A stretch of 64,000 nt of DNA, taken from assembly GCF_947242115.1 (NCBI RefSeq), contig NC_074712.1, positions 49,671,338 to 49,735,337 on the forward strand, in the 5' to 3' direction. Position 1 is the stretch's first letter, and each line of letters starts with the position of its first letter. Below the pieces are notes generated by a model. The model was not told where the DNA came from. It saw nothing but the letters and a program-made list of their open reading frames with translations, and ran no database searches. Origin of the DNA: Biomphalaria glabrata. Its lineage: Eukaryota; Mollusca; Gastropoda; Planorbidae. Made by a program: the position numbers and the translations under genes. Shown piece by piece: positions 1 through 22,020 of this stretch.

Positions 1-845
1 GAATCTCCCTCAATGGCAGGCCTGTCCATTTCTTTATGTTGTCTTGGACAGAATGTCCCTCAATGACAGGCCTGTCCATTCCTTTATGTTGTCTTGGACA
101 GAATCTCCCTCAATGACAGGCCTGTCCATTCCTTTATGTTGTCTTGGACAGAATCTCCCTCAATGACAGACCTGTCCATTCCTTTATGTTGTCTTGGACA
201 GAATCTTCCTCAATGACAATCCTGTCCATTCCTTTATGTTGTCTTGGACAGAATCTCCCTCAATGACAGGCCTGTCCATTCCTTTATGTTGTCTTGGACA
301 GAATCTCCCTCAATGACAGGCCTGTCCATTCCTTTATGTTGTCTTGGACAGAATCTCCCTCAATGGCAGGCCTGTCCATTTCTTTATGTTGTCTTGGACA
401 GAATGTCCCTCAATGGCAGGCCTGTCCATTCCTTTATGTTGTCTTGGACAGAATCTCCCTCAATGACAGGCCTGTCCATTCCTTTATGTTGTCTTGGACA
501 GAATCTCCCTCAATGGCAGGCCTGTCCATTCCTTTATGTTGTCTTGGACAGAATCTCCCTCAATGACAGGCCTGTCCATTCCTTTATGTTGTCTTGGACA
601 GAATGTCCCTCAATGGCAGGCCTGTCCATTCCTTTATGTTGTCTTGGACAGAATCTCCCTCAATGACAAGCCTGTCCATTCCTTTATGTTTTCTTGGACA
701 GAATCTCCCTCAATGACAAGCCTGAACATTCCTCTATGTTGTCTTGGACAGAATCTCCCTCAATGACAGGCCTGTCCGTTCCTTTATGTTGTCTTGGACA
801 GAATCTCCCTCAATGATAGGCCTGTCCATTCCTTTATGTTGTCTT
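1..845. repeat. 50-bp minisatellite, about 17 copies, cut by the window edge
   Basis: A 50-base unit repeats head to tail from the first base to about 845, where it breaks into unrelated sequence. Copies differ at a few sites, mainly A or G at the second base of the core (GACAGG or GGCAGG) and C or G in GAATCTCC/GAATGTCC. In the commoner form each unit carries the 12-bp perfect palindrome GACAGGCCTGTC. Because 50 is not a multiple of three, a reading frame passes through all three registers and repeats every 50 codons, which yields long but spurious open frames. The array continues left of the window. Confidence 0.97.
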
Positions 846-2661
846 CCCATAGCTTTCTCTGCCTGCCTGCCTCTTCTTCTTTTACTAGTTCTGTTCCCTT
901 AAGGAAGGTCTTTTCGAGCCCCGAGAATCTTCTAATATAGCCATCAAATTTTAGTTTGTGTGTTGTTTTTTTTGTTTTGTTTAAATAGTTAACACGTTAC
1001 CGTGGAGTCCAATCACTTAATCGCATCTCTATTTAGTTATTTAATTTGAGAAATAAAATAGTGCGAGAGTTTTTTTTATTATTATTAGAAGACCACATTG
1101 TGTGATGTGTGTACAGCGACCCCAACATCAGATATTTATCACCATTCCTTTATTTTCTTCATTTTTCTTTACAGCATTGTTCCTGCTTACATCGCGGTGT
1201 GATTAATTTTTAAAAAGTAGAATGCTAAAAAAAATGTGTAATGACTTAGCGGAAAAATAAAAAGTCCACAGAGCTCAGCATGAACACAATTATTGGAGCT
1301 ACTTTTTTTTTACTGCCTCATTTTGAGCCTCGCTACACACACACATACAATTTCTGTTTTTTGTTCTTTATCGAGTTTAAAAAGCAAACACAAATATTTA
1401 GCTTAAAAAAACAACAAATTCTTATCATGGAAAAAGAAAAAAAAATGAAATAAAAAAATATAAAAGAACTTGCTTTCACTCGGGAAGCAGATAGAATATC
1501 TGAGATAGATTAAAACATTTTGAACAGCTGGACATCTGTATATCCTTTTGGTATGTACAGTGTCATGTTCTGAGTGTCCTAAGCGCTGCACTGGGGTTAT
1601 ATAAATGTCCTTTTTACTTTCATTTCTCTACGTCTGCTTTTATTTGCTAACCAAATCTTCGTATTCCACCAATTAAATGGTGACCAAGAATTATGATATA
1701 AAACAAAAGAAAGAAGATAAAAGAACAAGATTTCAAACTAAAAGATTGCTTTTAATCAACTCAAGAATGCTGACCATATTGTTCGAGATTGCATTCTAGA
1801 ATCTAGACGCCTGAACAAGGAACTGCCCTTTTAGAAGTCAAGATATATGGAGAACTGCCTGATCTGGAAATCACTGCGCAGTTAATATCATAAAGGACTG
1901 ATTATCTGAACCCTCCAACTTAACAATGAAAAGTTAAAAGTTCAACTCGGATATGGACTGGTTGTCTGAACTTAACAATGAGATCAAAATCTACATGTTT
2001 TTACTATTTTAGATAATGATATCTGTAAGGTTTCAAGAATTACGTCTCAGATATCAGGGAAAGGCAAAAGTCCATTACCACTCTCTATTGAGCTGAAAAT
2101 TAGGCGATAGTATATCTTCCTCACATTGATAGAAGAATCTAAATCAGCCTTGGAAAGTGGTAAGTGATGAAGACTTCTGTTACAATGTTTCATTGCTATT
2201 ATTGTAGGAGTAACAGATATGTTTTCTTATAAAAGAAGTTTTACTAGTAATTACATTTTGTTTTCAGCTAAACTTAAAACTCTGGGTTTCTTTCAGGATT
2301 CGAATGTCAGTTCAGACTTTCTTGAGGATGCTTATATCTGATTTATATATATATTTATATGGTTAAATCTTAATTCATTTTGCTATCAAATATGTTTATG
2401 AAGTTTTGTTAATATCTTATGGGTCTAGGAACACATGTCAAACATGGTAAGGCCTATATATATATATATATATTGAAGTGGTTGCATGTTCTACTTTTTA
2501 TTTTAAAGACCTTCATTTAATCATTCGTGAAACATTATTCTCCTCGTTATTCACACCATGTACGAGATTAAGAAAATCTGTTTCCAAAGTTTTGTTGAAC
2601 AGTTTTTTCTTCATTCAGTGACATGTTTTGCCTGCTAATAAATAATATAGTTTAATCTTCC
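846..2661. other. Intergenic, no gene seen
   Basis: AT-rich sequence with homopolymer runs and a short TA run near 2456-2472. No open frame with recognisable protein similarity and no repeat family shared with the rest of the window was found. Confidence 0.6.
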
Positions 2662-2890
2662 TTTCGTGGTCGAGAGGCTTAGTATGCTTGAACTTGGCTT
2701 AAAGGGGTCTTGAGGTTCGACACCCGACTCAGGCAGTGTTGTGTTTACTGAGCGCCTAAATGCAGCACGGAAAACTCTCTCAGATACCCCCCCCCCCCAA
2801 ACTGGTCCACAAATGAGATTGGACCATAGCCCTCTGAGCATCCTGTAAGCATGGAAGTAGCGCTATATAAAAGTTATAATTATTATTATC
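2662..2890 (+). mobile_element. tRNA-derived SINE, family 1
   Basis: The tRNA-like head starts with GGTCGAGAGGCTTAGTATGC (A-box region) and has a B-box-like GGTTCGACACC about 45 bases on. A body of about 150 bases follows, ending in an ATTATTATTA tail. The copy at 25929-26199 matches in both head and body, for example the TGTGTTTNCTGAG block and the GAGATTG-ACCATA block, which shows that this is a mobile family. It is not a functional tRNA gene because the anticodon and acceptor arms are not formed. Confidence 0.75.
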
Positions 2891-4116
2891 AATTAAAAGC
2901 TTGTGTGAATTTGAAAAAGTACAAAATATTCACATTTCTCTTCATTTCAGCCCCTGTGGAAAAAATTTCTTTTTAAAAAAAAAATTAAAGTCAATAAAAT
3001 ATGCTTCGTTTCCTACAGACCTTTAAAAAAAAAAAAAGGATTTAAAATTCACACCTGAAAAGTTGGAGAAAGTTTTGATGTAAATGTGGAAGTAAACAGA
3101 ATATGCGTAATACGTAGACAACATAGTTGAACATGAAGTAAGTTGTCGATTTAAGGGAGATAACTACAAAAATGTTATTCAGGCAACTTCTTTAAAAATT
3201 GAAAGCTACCTATAATCAAAACTAAATGGTATAGAAAAATTAGTTGATTTAGGAATGAAAACCAGAAATAATACCATTTAAATAAATTTAATAAGCTGAA
3301 GAGATTTTCCATGTGTATGAAGTGTAATACAACCAAAAAGATTTCAACTGAAAAAAAAAATTTGTCTAAATCACAAGGTGGACATGTAAAAGTGATAAGA
3401 GTTAGATTACACATGAAATATAGTGGCAAACCAAAAATGCTTTTAGTCCCCTTTACATGTCCACCCGATAACATAGGATGGAGATTATTGGTCTCACTTT
3501 GTTACAGGAACAAATTGTTCCAAACAACAAGACTATTTACTTATTCAACCCCTTCCTATCTACCATGTTTGTCTGACCTCTAGACAAAACCTCCGTACAT
3601 TTCCTTATTGGACCTTTTTGTTGTTTTGTAGGAACAAGATGGTGGTACATCCTTGTCCTTCAACTAGTTGACACTACAATGGTCAATGATGTGGTGACTC
3701 AAATAAAAACACACACAGGCAAAAGGGCTAGGGATTACTTGACCAGGAGCCATGCAGACAACAAACAAAGAAATGTTCATAGTGATCTCTTTAATGTCTG
3801 TTCATTTTACAATCGTTCAAGGATAAAAGTAATTTTAAAAAATGTGCATTCTTATAGACCCATGAAAAACATATGTCATGTTAGCCAGCAGACTGCCAGA
3901 CTTTACAATACATCAGACAGAGGAATGGAAATATTTGTTTTCTCTTATTAACAAATGAACTCTGGGGAAATATAAAGCAACACGTTTGTTTTTAATTCTT
4001 ACTAACCATTGAGAGGCAAGCTATTTGTAAGGCAAACATTCTAAGAGAATCAAGTCAGTAAGAAACTGATCAATCAGATCAAAGGATGAATTTAATGGTA
4101 TTAAATACTAAAAAGA
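2891..4116. other. Intergenic, no gene seen; one long inverted repeat
   Basis: AT-rich DNA. The only structure is a perfect 14-bp inverted repeat, GGTGGACATGTAAA at 3377-3390 and its reverse complement at 3452-3465, 61 bases apart. Open frames at 3175-3474 (minus), 3311-3583 and 3679-3951 have no recognisable features. Confidence 0.5.
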
Positions 4117-4124
4117 GTGTTCAG

Positions 4125-4314
4125 CAGTGGCATAGCTAATATGGGGGCACGGTGGAGGGGGCCCCATGCAATTTTACATTCAACATGATGGTGTAATATT
4201 TAATGTAAATACAAATTTTGGACACTTATTGGGGGGGGGGGGGCGCGGCCCGCCACAAGTGGGGGCCCGGGGAGGACCTTGGATCCCCCTTCCCCCACCC
4301 AAACTACAGCACTT
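4125..4314. mobile_element. hAT-type MITE, 190 bp
   Basis: The element begins CAGTGGCATAGCT and ends with an imperfect inverted copy (AAACTACAGCACTT). It is flanked by the 8-bp direct repeat GTGTTCAG at 4117-4124 and 4315-4322, the target-site size made by hAT transposases. The interior is GC-rich, with a run of G and the palindrome-rich block GGGCGCGGCCCGCC. It has no coding capacity, so it is a non-autonomous element. Confidence 0.75.
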
Positions 4315-4322
4315 GTGTTCAG

Positions 4323-5948
4323 TTTAGACTTTCCATTACTGATCAGTATCATTATATAGCAATACATCAACTTTCTTTTTAGTGATAACATTTGTAGTAC
4401 TGTCAGCAGGTTTAAAGATCAAACATTATTCCATGAGAAGTTCAAAGCTTTTAGTCAGTTATCCAAAGTGTTGGAGCTAAGGAGAGAGCCTAGTGTAGGA
4501 TTGTTTAAAACAAGGGAAAAGAAACTCAGAACTAGCTAAGTTAAACCCAACCTCTTCAGCCCTGAATGTTTTCACCAGATTGGTTTCCCCAGCCATTTGA
4601 AATTGTGCTCCTTCTAAGCTACAAAGGAAGAACTAGGTAACATTTCAATCACTGATGTTTACTTTAAAGATTGCAATCTTTATCTTAATATTAATAAATA
4701 TTGAAAGTATTGTACAAAATGTTACATCAATTTCTTGGGTACTGCACATACTGACAGCTATAGATGAAATTACTGATAATAAATTGTTCATTAAACTCAA
4801 TGATAACATAATCATCAATTCTATCAAAAATATAAAGCTGTTTATAAAAACAAGCTTTTCAACTTTCCTGCTTTGATCTAACAATTGTTACATTTTCTAT
4901 TTTCTGATTCAGAAGTAGTTACATGGTAAAGGACAAAACACAAATCTTTGAATGTTCTGATTGGTATAATCCTACTGGTAGCTACAGATTGGATACAAAA
5001 CACATGTACCAAACAACAACCACCTGACTTTGTGTTTCTGCAATTATAGTTATGTTGTGAACACAACAGATACGAAGTTTTTTTTTTTTTTAATTCCTTC
5101 TCTTTAAAAAAAGTCTAACCATTAGATTGACTTGAAACAGTAAAATATGGAACTGGCTACTGATCAGAGCTATAAAACCAAGACAATATATATTAGTAAG
5201 CCAAATTTATAGCTTAATAACATTGGGTTTCAGCAAAACTTACTTTTAAACCAACATATTACTTCATCAACAAAAAAAAATATTTTTAAATGTCAAGTAC
5301 AACTACAACCTTCAACAGTTGGATTTTAATAATAATTACTTCAATGTCATTCAATTTACAAACAAAACAAACCTGAGCAAGACAGTCATTGAAACATATG
5401 AGCAACATTCAAACTGAGAAAATGCACTAGCAATGTATAAAATACCATTAGCAAATATCTGCAGAATTCAGAGACAATTGTTACTATTAATTAAAAGTAC
5501 AAAATCTTGCCAATGTCTCTCAGAGATAATAACTAGAAATTTTAAGCACCTGCCAAATTTAAGCTTAATAGCAAAAAAAAAAAAAAAACAAATCAGCAAA
5601 TAGAGATATAAGTGTTGTCAGCAATTACAAAACTGACATGGCATCAACATTATGTGGATGAAATAAATTAACAATGTCATGATAACTAATAAAAAATTCA
5701 AATCAGAGTGAATAAAGAGTCTCAAATCAGATTGACGTCAAAAGTGTCAATAAGAGTAAATCAAGAATCTTAAATCAGAGGGAATCAAGTCTCATATCAG
5801 AATAAATCAATAATCTCAAATCATAGTGAAGAGTTGCATTCAAGTAAGTGAATGAACTACCCATGCCACAAACTAAATTCTAATTCACCTAAATCCTCCA
5901 CCAGGTAAAAACTTGCAAAACATTTTTAACTTCAGTTCATTCTTTCAT
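4323..5948. other. Intergenic, downstream of katanin; no gene seen
   Basis: AT-rich sequence with short variations of AAATCAGAGTGAATCA around 5700-5830 that look like a decayed simple repeat. Open frames on both strands at 4645-4884 mirror each other in AT-rich sequence and carry no domain. Confidence 0.5.
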
Positions 5949-5954
5949 TTTATT
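5949..5954 (-). other. Candidate polyadenylation signal of katanin
   Basis: AATAAA on the minus strand, 107 bases beyond the katanin stop codon. The position is right for a short 3' UTR; no transcript evidence is available. Confidence 0.45.
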
Positions 5955-6060
5955 TTTTGCTTCCAACACAGTGCCATTTTGTCTTGGGACATTGAAGCAA
6001 AAAAAAACAAAACAGAATTATAATTCTCTGCAGAAACTGAATCAAGAGAGATGGCAAGTT

Positions 6061-15732
<9,672 letters not shown>

Positions 15733-15737
15733 GGCTG

Positions 15738-16142
15738 CAATCAGAAATGTACAAAAACAAATCAGGAAAATAAAAATCTTGTATCTTGTCACTAGTCAAT
15801 GAGATTTGACTGTTGGCTAGCTCTAGGAATTTCAATTTATAATATATATATATAAGCTAGATCTAGACAAATATTCTAGACTCCAGTTCTAGAATCTATA
15901 TGAAAGTTCCTCTCTAGTATAATACTAGATATCTAATTTCTAATATGAATAGATCTAGAGATAAAGAATCTAGTAGATCTAGATCTACATACTATACTAC
16001 ATCTAGATATCTTTAGATCAAGAATAATCTAGATATCTAAATATTATCTATCTTGACTATATTAACTAGGTATCTAATCTAGATTATGAATTATACACTA
16101 TAGAATTAGATCTAGAGTCTAGATTGTAAAACAATATTAGTA

Positions 16143-16207
<65 letters not shown>

Positions 16208-18440
16208 TCTAGATCTAGGGTAAAGTGCAAAGTTTAATCAGCCCCAATTTGTATAGAGGCTCGATCGGCTCACCTTATTATTACCAAAATATCTTTATGA
16301 AATTTACATAATGTCATAAGGAGTGCTATAATATTGCTACAGCGCAAGCACCTTTTTTTATTCTCTTCGGCAAATATTAAATTTACTTTTCCCTGTGAAG
16401 ACAAAGTTCATGGTGAGGTCAAACTCAAGAGACGGGTCATGGGCTTAGGTCTGATGACCCACCAGCTCAAAGAGACATATATTTGGCATATTTGGACACA
16501 TAAAGAAACACTTCTGTTATATAAAATATATTGTGCATTGAGCCTGATTTTTTTATTAGGACTTTTCTAGGCCCATGGCTCACATTAGCATGTTAGTAAG
16601 TTCGATCAGCATGTAATAGTTTTTTCTATGATAAATATAAGTCATAATAAGTTCCTGAGTATTGTAGAATATCAGAATAAATATTTTAAATTTTAAAATG
16701 CAGATTTAATCAATATGGAAATCTAGTTTTTTAGATTGGGATAATAGAATTTATATAACAATTATTCGTCAACCAAGTAATGCACCACAAAAAAATGTGT
16801 GATGTCATTTTTACGCACAGACGTTCAATAAAGACTAAGACTGCTTTATTGATCCTTATGGAAATTTGTTGTGATTACAAGGACTCATTTCTCATATAAA
16901 GACAGCACTTAACAGAAACATCCACATTTAATAGTACAGACAAAACATAAAGAGTTCATTCAGCGACTACGCTAATAGTAGACTAATAAAGACTGTTGTG
17001 TCTAACAGGAGCGATACTAGTGTATACAATTATCGATCAACCAGGTAAGGTAAGCCTGTTGTGTCTAATTGGAGCTGGTGTCAAGCCAGCTACATCAGTT
17101 GCACTGAGCCTGTTAGAAGAGTGGACTTGGTGATCTGATAGTCTCAAATAATGTTGTAATCTAGATATCTATCAATACTAATACCCGTATCATCTAGATC
17201 TATTCTAGTCAATCTAGACTCTAGTCAAGTCATGGAATTATTAGAATCTAATAAAAAATAATCTAATGAAGTTTAGTAACGTCTGTACCCTACTCAACTA
17301 CTGTACAGTCTCAGTGTATGAATAATCATGTGTTTGAGTGTTAGTGTATCATGTATAGTATGTTATACTAATATGTTGTATCATAATCATATCATTGTAA
17401 ATTATATTTAAATTTATAATAATAAATAAAAATTAAAATTATGATTGTATTTTGTATGTATCAATAAAATAGTATCAAAATAATCAAATGTATGCTTTAA
17501 ATACTTTAATATATATTATACTTATAATAACTTATATGATAGATCTAGATCTAGAATCTAATCTAGATCTAAAATATTTCTAAAAGTAATAGTAATACAG
17601 ATTAACTATTACTATCTAGATCTATAGTAATATTTAAATTAGTATAGATCTAGAATAATCTAATCATAGAATAGAATACTAGATCTAGATTCTAGTATGC
17701 TAGATATAATAAAGTTAAACTTTATAAACTCAACTGATAATAAAACTGATATTGATACGATAGTCTATATGATTATGAATATTATTGAATATAAATATAA
17801 TATTTAATAATAAGATTCAGGATTTTGGTAATTGCCGAAGATTTACCTTAAAATGAAGTTTCGGGCCGAAGTTTCCTGTTACAATAAATAAATGTTTAAA
17901 TCTAGACGCAGATAAAAATTAATGTAAGTGTTTGATAATAAAGTCTGCTATAAAACTCATAGAATTAACACTTAAATTTCAATGGAATGTTTGCTGCAGT
18001 TGTTTAAAAATAGCAGTTCTATTTAGACATATATTCTCAACGCATTTCATTGGCTAACAATATCTATTTAAAAGCATATTGTGCTTCCGACTTCCGTTTT
18101 CGGATTGAACGCTTATGATTTCTCTACAAAAGGATGTTATCTTATGCTAAAAAATAAATCATTATATGTCCCAATTTTTTTTCAAGTTGTTATTTTATGA
18201 AAATATTTCTTTTTCATTTTTCTTAAATTATACAAATGAAAAGCGTATTTAATAATGAAAATAATAATTAAACAAGCGTAGCTTACAGAAGGAGATTGAA
18301 TGTCATTGATCTCGACATAAAGAGAGATAACCATTTTTTTTCCTCACAGACTTTGAGCTACACTGTTTTTCAAGTTGTCTTCCCTAGAATATCTCTGGAC
18401 TCCACAACATCTTATGGCAACAGTGTTAATTAAGACGCCT
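15738..18440. other. AT-rich DNA upstream of katanin; no gene seen
   Basis: It should contain the katanin promoter and first non-coding exon, but neither could be placed. Two stretches (about 15850-16140 and 17160-17720) are dense in CTAGATCTAG-type words without a fixed repeat period. 16826-16900 (CTTTATTGATCCTTATGGAA and following) resembles the 3' end of a retroposon, unproved. The open frame at 16334-16570 has no recognisable feature. Confidence 0.5.
16147..16206. repeat. (TA)n microsatellite, about 30 units
   Basis: Uninterrupted TA dinucleotides, flanked on both sides by GATCTAG-rich sequence. Confidence 0.95.
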
Positions 18441-18444
18441 AGAT

Positions 18445-18720
18445 CAGGGGTGGTCAACCTTTTTGTATTGATAGCCGATTAAAAATAATCTTTGGTATGA
18501 GGGGCCATTAATAGGCTATACAAATGTTGTGTGTAACATCTTTTTTGAAGTAACATCTGTATTATATAAGATAAGTTAAGATGTGAATAGTCTAGTAGTT
18601 CTCTGAACTGCTTGTGGTTAAGGTCTCTAGTCCTGATAGAGTTGATCTCTGTGGTATTCAGTGCTACTTTGCATAAACTCCCTGATTAGGTGTTGCTGCT
18701 CTCACTGAAACGTTAACAGA
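18445..18720 (-). mobile_element. hAT fragment, copy 2
   Basis: It starts CAGGGGTGGTCAACCTTTTT, the same left end as the element at 9294. It then jumps to sequence matching that element's transposase region near 10200-10310 (CTGCTTGTGGTTAAG against CTGCCTGTACTTAAG). The copy is therefore internally deleted, and its right end is lost at the junction with a LINE piece. Confidence 0.7.
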
Positions 18721-18744
18721 CGTTTTCAGAGCTCTTCACTTCGT

Positions 18745-19320
18745 GTTGGAACAAAGCGATGCCACCATCCTATCCCTGTACATAAAAAGGCGACAAGTCC
18801 TTGTGCTCCAAATACCGTGGCATTACTTGACTGTCAGTAGCGGAGGAAAATCTACCAGAATACTCCTTGGCAGACTAACCAACTCCATAGCAGGCAATGT
18901 GCTCTCCGAAAGTCAGTGTGGTGCTCGATCTTGTAAAAGTAGCCTACATCGGATATTATTTTCAGCTTGCTTCAAAAGCAGGAATAATGCAGGGAGCAGA
19001 ATCTGCAAGCTGCCGTCATAGATCTTAACAAATCATTTGATACAGCGAGTCGCGATCGCCTGAGGAGGAGTTTTACCTCTGATCGGATAACCTCCAAGAT
19101 TCATCGCTATTCTGGAGCTACTATAGGAGGGTTAAAAAAAAAGTCAAATCAGGTACAATGGTGATCTATCAACTCATTTCTCTTTAGAGATCGACGTGAT
19201 GCAGTGCTGAGCGCTTGCTCCATCACTTTTTCTATATTCTTTGGTAGCAATTCTAATCTACATCAACAAATGTGTATACATACGGCGCTTACTCTCCCGT
19301 ACTGAAATTTAAGAGATGAT
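18745..19320 (+). mobile_element. LINE reverse-transcriptase fragment
   Basis: An open frame from 18743 to 19021 contains SGGKSTRILLGRLTNSI followed by VLSESQCGARS, the SQCG motif of the finger region of non-LTR RTs. In the next frame LQAAVIDLNKSFDTASRDRL is the RT palm block with the first catalytic Asp (the A motif, DL-K-FDT). A later CALAPSLF resembles the block before the second catalytic motif. Frame changes and stops make it a dead copy, wedged between two hAT fragments. Confidence 0.78.
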
Positions 19321-19336
19321 TGCTTTATTACTACAG

Positions 19337-20490
19337 CAGGGTGGGCAAATTGCGGACCATATGGGCCCGCCGGAGTGTTTTATGCGGCCCGCGGATACCT
19401 ACAAAAATCAGGTGTGCCCTCAATATATACACATAATAATGCAAATATATTAAAATAACATCTATATAAATTATTGAAACTGCGTCATCATAAAAAGTTT
19501 CAAGTAAACAGATTGGCTATACATCAATATACTCAGTCTAAAACACAATCTCAGGTCAGTATTTATTCAATGCTTTAAAGAACTGTGTGGAGTGTTAGGC
19601 TAGGAACAAGATGGCAATTGTAACAACTGATGGAGTTCGTTCTTTGACAGAGAAAAACAATTTTTTAGTTGCTTTGTTTAATAAAAAAAATTATCCTACC
19701 ATAAACTTTAAACAGGAAAGTTTGCATAAAGCTGTATAAACTATAGACATATTAGAGTACAAGGTATGAATAGATACAATTACAGTGCTTAACCACAGGT
19801 AGTTTCGAAAAGTAATTGAAGATTTGAAACAAAATATTCCAATGTATCCGCTATCTTAGCATGGGCAAAATTATGAGAAGAATAAATCTCAAGGAAGAAA
19901 TGTGTATGCTCCTTGAAGGATATTGGCTGTGACCTTGTTACCAATATTTCTAATATTGAGTGAAAGACGGATTTCATGTTTTTTTATGATTACTATAGCA
20001 ATGGGTTGTTTGCACGAGAAATGCAAGTGCATGTTAAATCTTTACAAACAAAACTTTCCCATTTCTCCAAGCAAGGAAGCGAAAACAGGTTTGGTCATTT
20101 TCATTTGCTGAAAGGTGAAAATATTTCTAGTGAAATGGTTAAAAGTAGGCCTACAAGACTTATCTGGATTCCTTAATTATGGAATTTATAAAGACAAATT
20201 TTAAGACGTCAAGAACCAGTTTTCAATACCATCAGCTCACCATTTAGCAATGAAGCTGATTCATTCTCCAGAGATCATAACTCAAAGCAAATTATAATTT
20301 CAAAAAGAAATTCGCCGACTTGAAAATGTGACCAATGCAAATCCCTTTAATTCTAATAGCCTACTATATTTCTGTTAGATTTACCACAAGATCTGCAATC
20401 TGAATGACACTTGTTGAAGTACTCTTTGAAAGTTTATACTGTGAGCCTTTGACAGGCTTTCTTATTTCTTTTTTGCTTTAATTGCAACAT
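19337..20490 (+). mobile_element. hAT fragment, copy 3 (opposite orientation)
   Basis: It begins CAGGGTGGGCAAATTGCGG, matching the reverse complement of the right end of the 9294-10620 element, with the same GCGGCCCGCGG word inside. Around 19790-20180 it is the inverse homologue of 9900-10150; the plus-strand peptide YYSNGLFAREMQVHVKSLQ pairs with YYNGLLAQETCVHVKTFN of copy 1. Farther on, SSPFSNEADSFSRD resembles the C-terminal half of the transposase. Stops and missing right-end repeats show decay; the end coordinate is approximate. Confidence 0.72.
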
Positions 20491-21246
20491 CTACCCCGCC
20501 CCCACCCCCCCCCCCCAAAAAAAAAGAAAATCATGATTAACAGTTCATGCATAAATCTACACAAAATTAGCCCTCTATAAAATTCTAGTTAAGGGATACA
20601 GACCAAGACATGGCAACATTAAAAGACAGTAGTCTAGACTGGAATACTTGATCTAGATATATAATTAAAAGAACATTCTAGTGTTTGGTGATAGACCCAT
20701 AGATCCAGACTTCAAAGACGGGGCGTAAAATGTTCCCGAGCGTCTATTTATTTAACTCTTTAATGAATACACGTGAGAATACCCGATGACGAATAAGACT
20801 TCAAGAGATAGATGTTCTAGACCTCTAGACCAATTTTAATAATATTATATTTTGAAAAATTAAAATTGTCAAACCAGAGTTTTCCCAGTCTAGCCGATTA
20901 GTTAGTCCCCCCCCCCCCCCCCCCCCAAAGATATACACATAATGTCCTAATTCTAATTCTTCGTATCTCTTTTATGGTCTTGCTTCAGGATCATGCGCAC
21001 TTTTTGCTATAGGTTATCTTCTATCCCTAACGGCTTTGATCTATACAGTATAATTGATAGTAGGCCTACCAATTGTTTGGTTCATGGCTCCATTACCGAT
21101 CGCTTTGTTCTTTCAAACCTCGCCCTTCCCCTTTTCCGCTTAGGTAAACAAGAATTGTTGGCCAATGAGAACACAGAATATTAACTTCGGTGAAATCTAA
21201 TTCTCAATGAAGTTTTTTTTTTTTTTTTTTTTTTAATATAAATGTG
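20491..21246. other. Intergenic, no gene seen
   Basis: AT-rich with two long C runs (near 20497-20516 and 20909-20926). The open frame 20993-21184 has no recognisable feature. Confidence 0.5.
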
Positions 21247-21800
21247 ACAGACAGACAGACGGCATAAAACTAAAAGAAGCTCTTTCCTACGTGGGCCACA
21301 AGCACGCTTATAACGTTACTTCAAAAAGAAGATTATAACGTCCTACGCGTCATGCATTTAGTCATGCATATTAACTAATGAACTAAAATCTGCCAAATCA
21401 CTGGCCTTCCTGGCTAGCTCTAATAGCATTAGGGAAGAAGGGGAGCATTTGTACAAATTTGTCCTAGCATATGGGACGAGGAATGTGCCTTTATCTTTGT
21501 GTCTTTCAGAGTATTTTATTAAATTTTGATTTTGTATTTAAGTACTTAATTATAAGTCAGAGCCAGCTATTAGACCAATAGTGCATCACGGAACTGGTTA
21601 AAAAGCCAAAGCTTTTAAATATTTTAGTGTTTTATGTATAATCGCTACTTTACTTTTAAGTCTTCTATCCTGAAGGCTTTCTAAAGGTGCGGGCATTCAA
21701 TAAAATGAAGTAGTGATTTCATCTTTGACGATAATAGTGACTTTTTATTATTAAAATAAAAGTTATTATTTATAATATTGATCATCATTAGGATATAAGT
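21247..21800 (+). repeat. Dispersed repeat family D, with a secondary insertion
   Basis: The blocks TTATAACGTTACTTCAAAAA, GTCCTACGCGTCATGCAT and TTGTCCTAGCATATGG recur at 28993-29270, 54316-54505, 56760-56975 and 63228-63305, all in the same orientation. Comparison with the 29-kb copy shows that about 90 bases (from about 21539) were inserted into this copy. It is most likely the 3' part of a retroposon; no coding part is seen. Confidence 0.65.
21539..21621. repeat. Direct repeat, left arm (partner 21937-22020)
   Basis: A block of about 83 bases starting TAAGTACTTAATTATAAGTC recurs at 21937-22020 in the same orientation, with only a few differences and a 4-base insertion. The two are 316 bases apart. 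They may be two copies of a short retroposon or a local duplication. Confidence 0.75.
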
Positions 21801-22020
21801 ATGTGAATAGTAATATTCAACATTGCTCATACTAAAACAGTCATGCAGCTAGTTTGTATAGAAAAACAGGGGAATTATTCATTGAATAACTGTTTTCTTT
21901 ATATTTCCTTTTTTTTTTGGTTCCAGATCCCCACCTAAGTACTTAATTATAAGTCAGGGCCAGCTATTACTTAGATCAATAGTGCATCACGGAATAGGTT
22001 TAAAAGCCAAGGCTTCTAAA

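Noticed and set aside
244-766. Open frames of 90-140 codons in the first kilobase
   Set aside because: They are read-through of the 50-bp minisatellite in rotating frames; no start context, domain or end conservation.
3175-3951. Three open frames of 90-99 codons
   Set aside because: Composition typical of AT-rich non-coding DNA; two of them overlap on opposite strands.
15738-16260. A katanin promoter next to the start codon
   Set aside because: A 3' splice site two bases before the ATG shows that the first exon is farther upstream; no initiator or TATA could be placed reliably.
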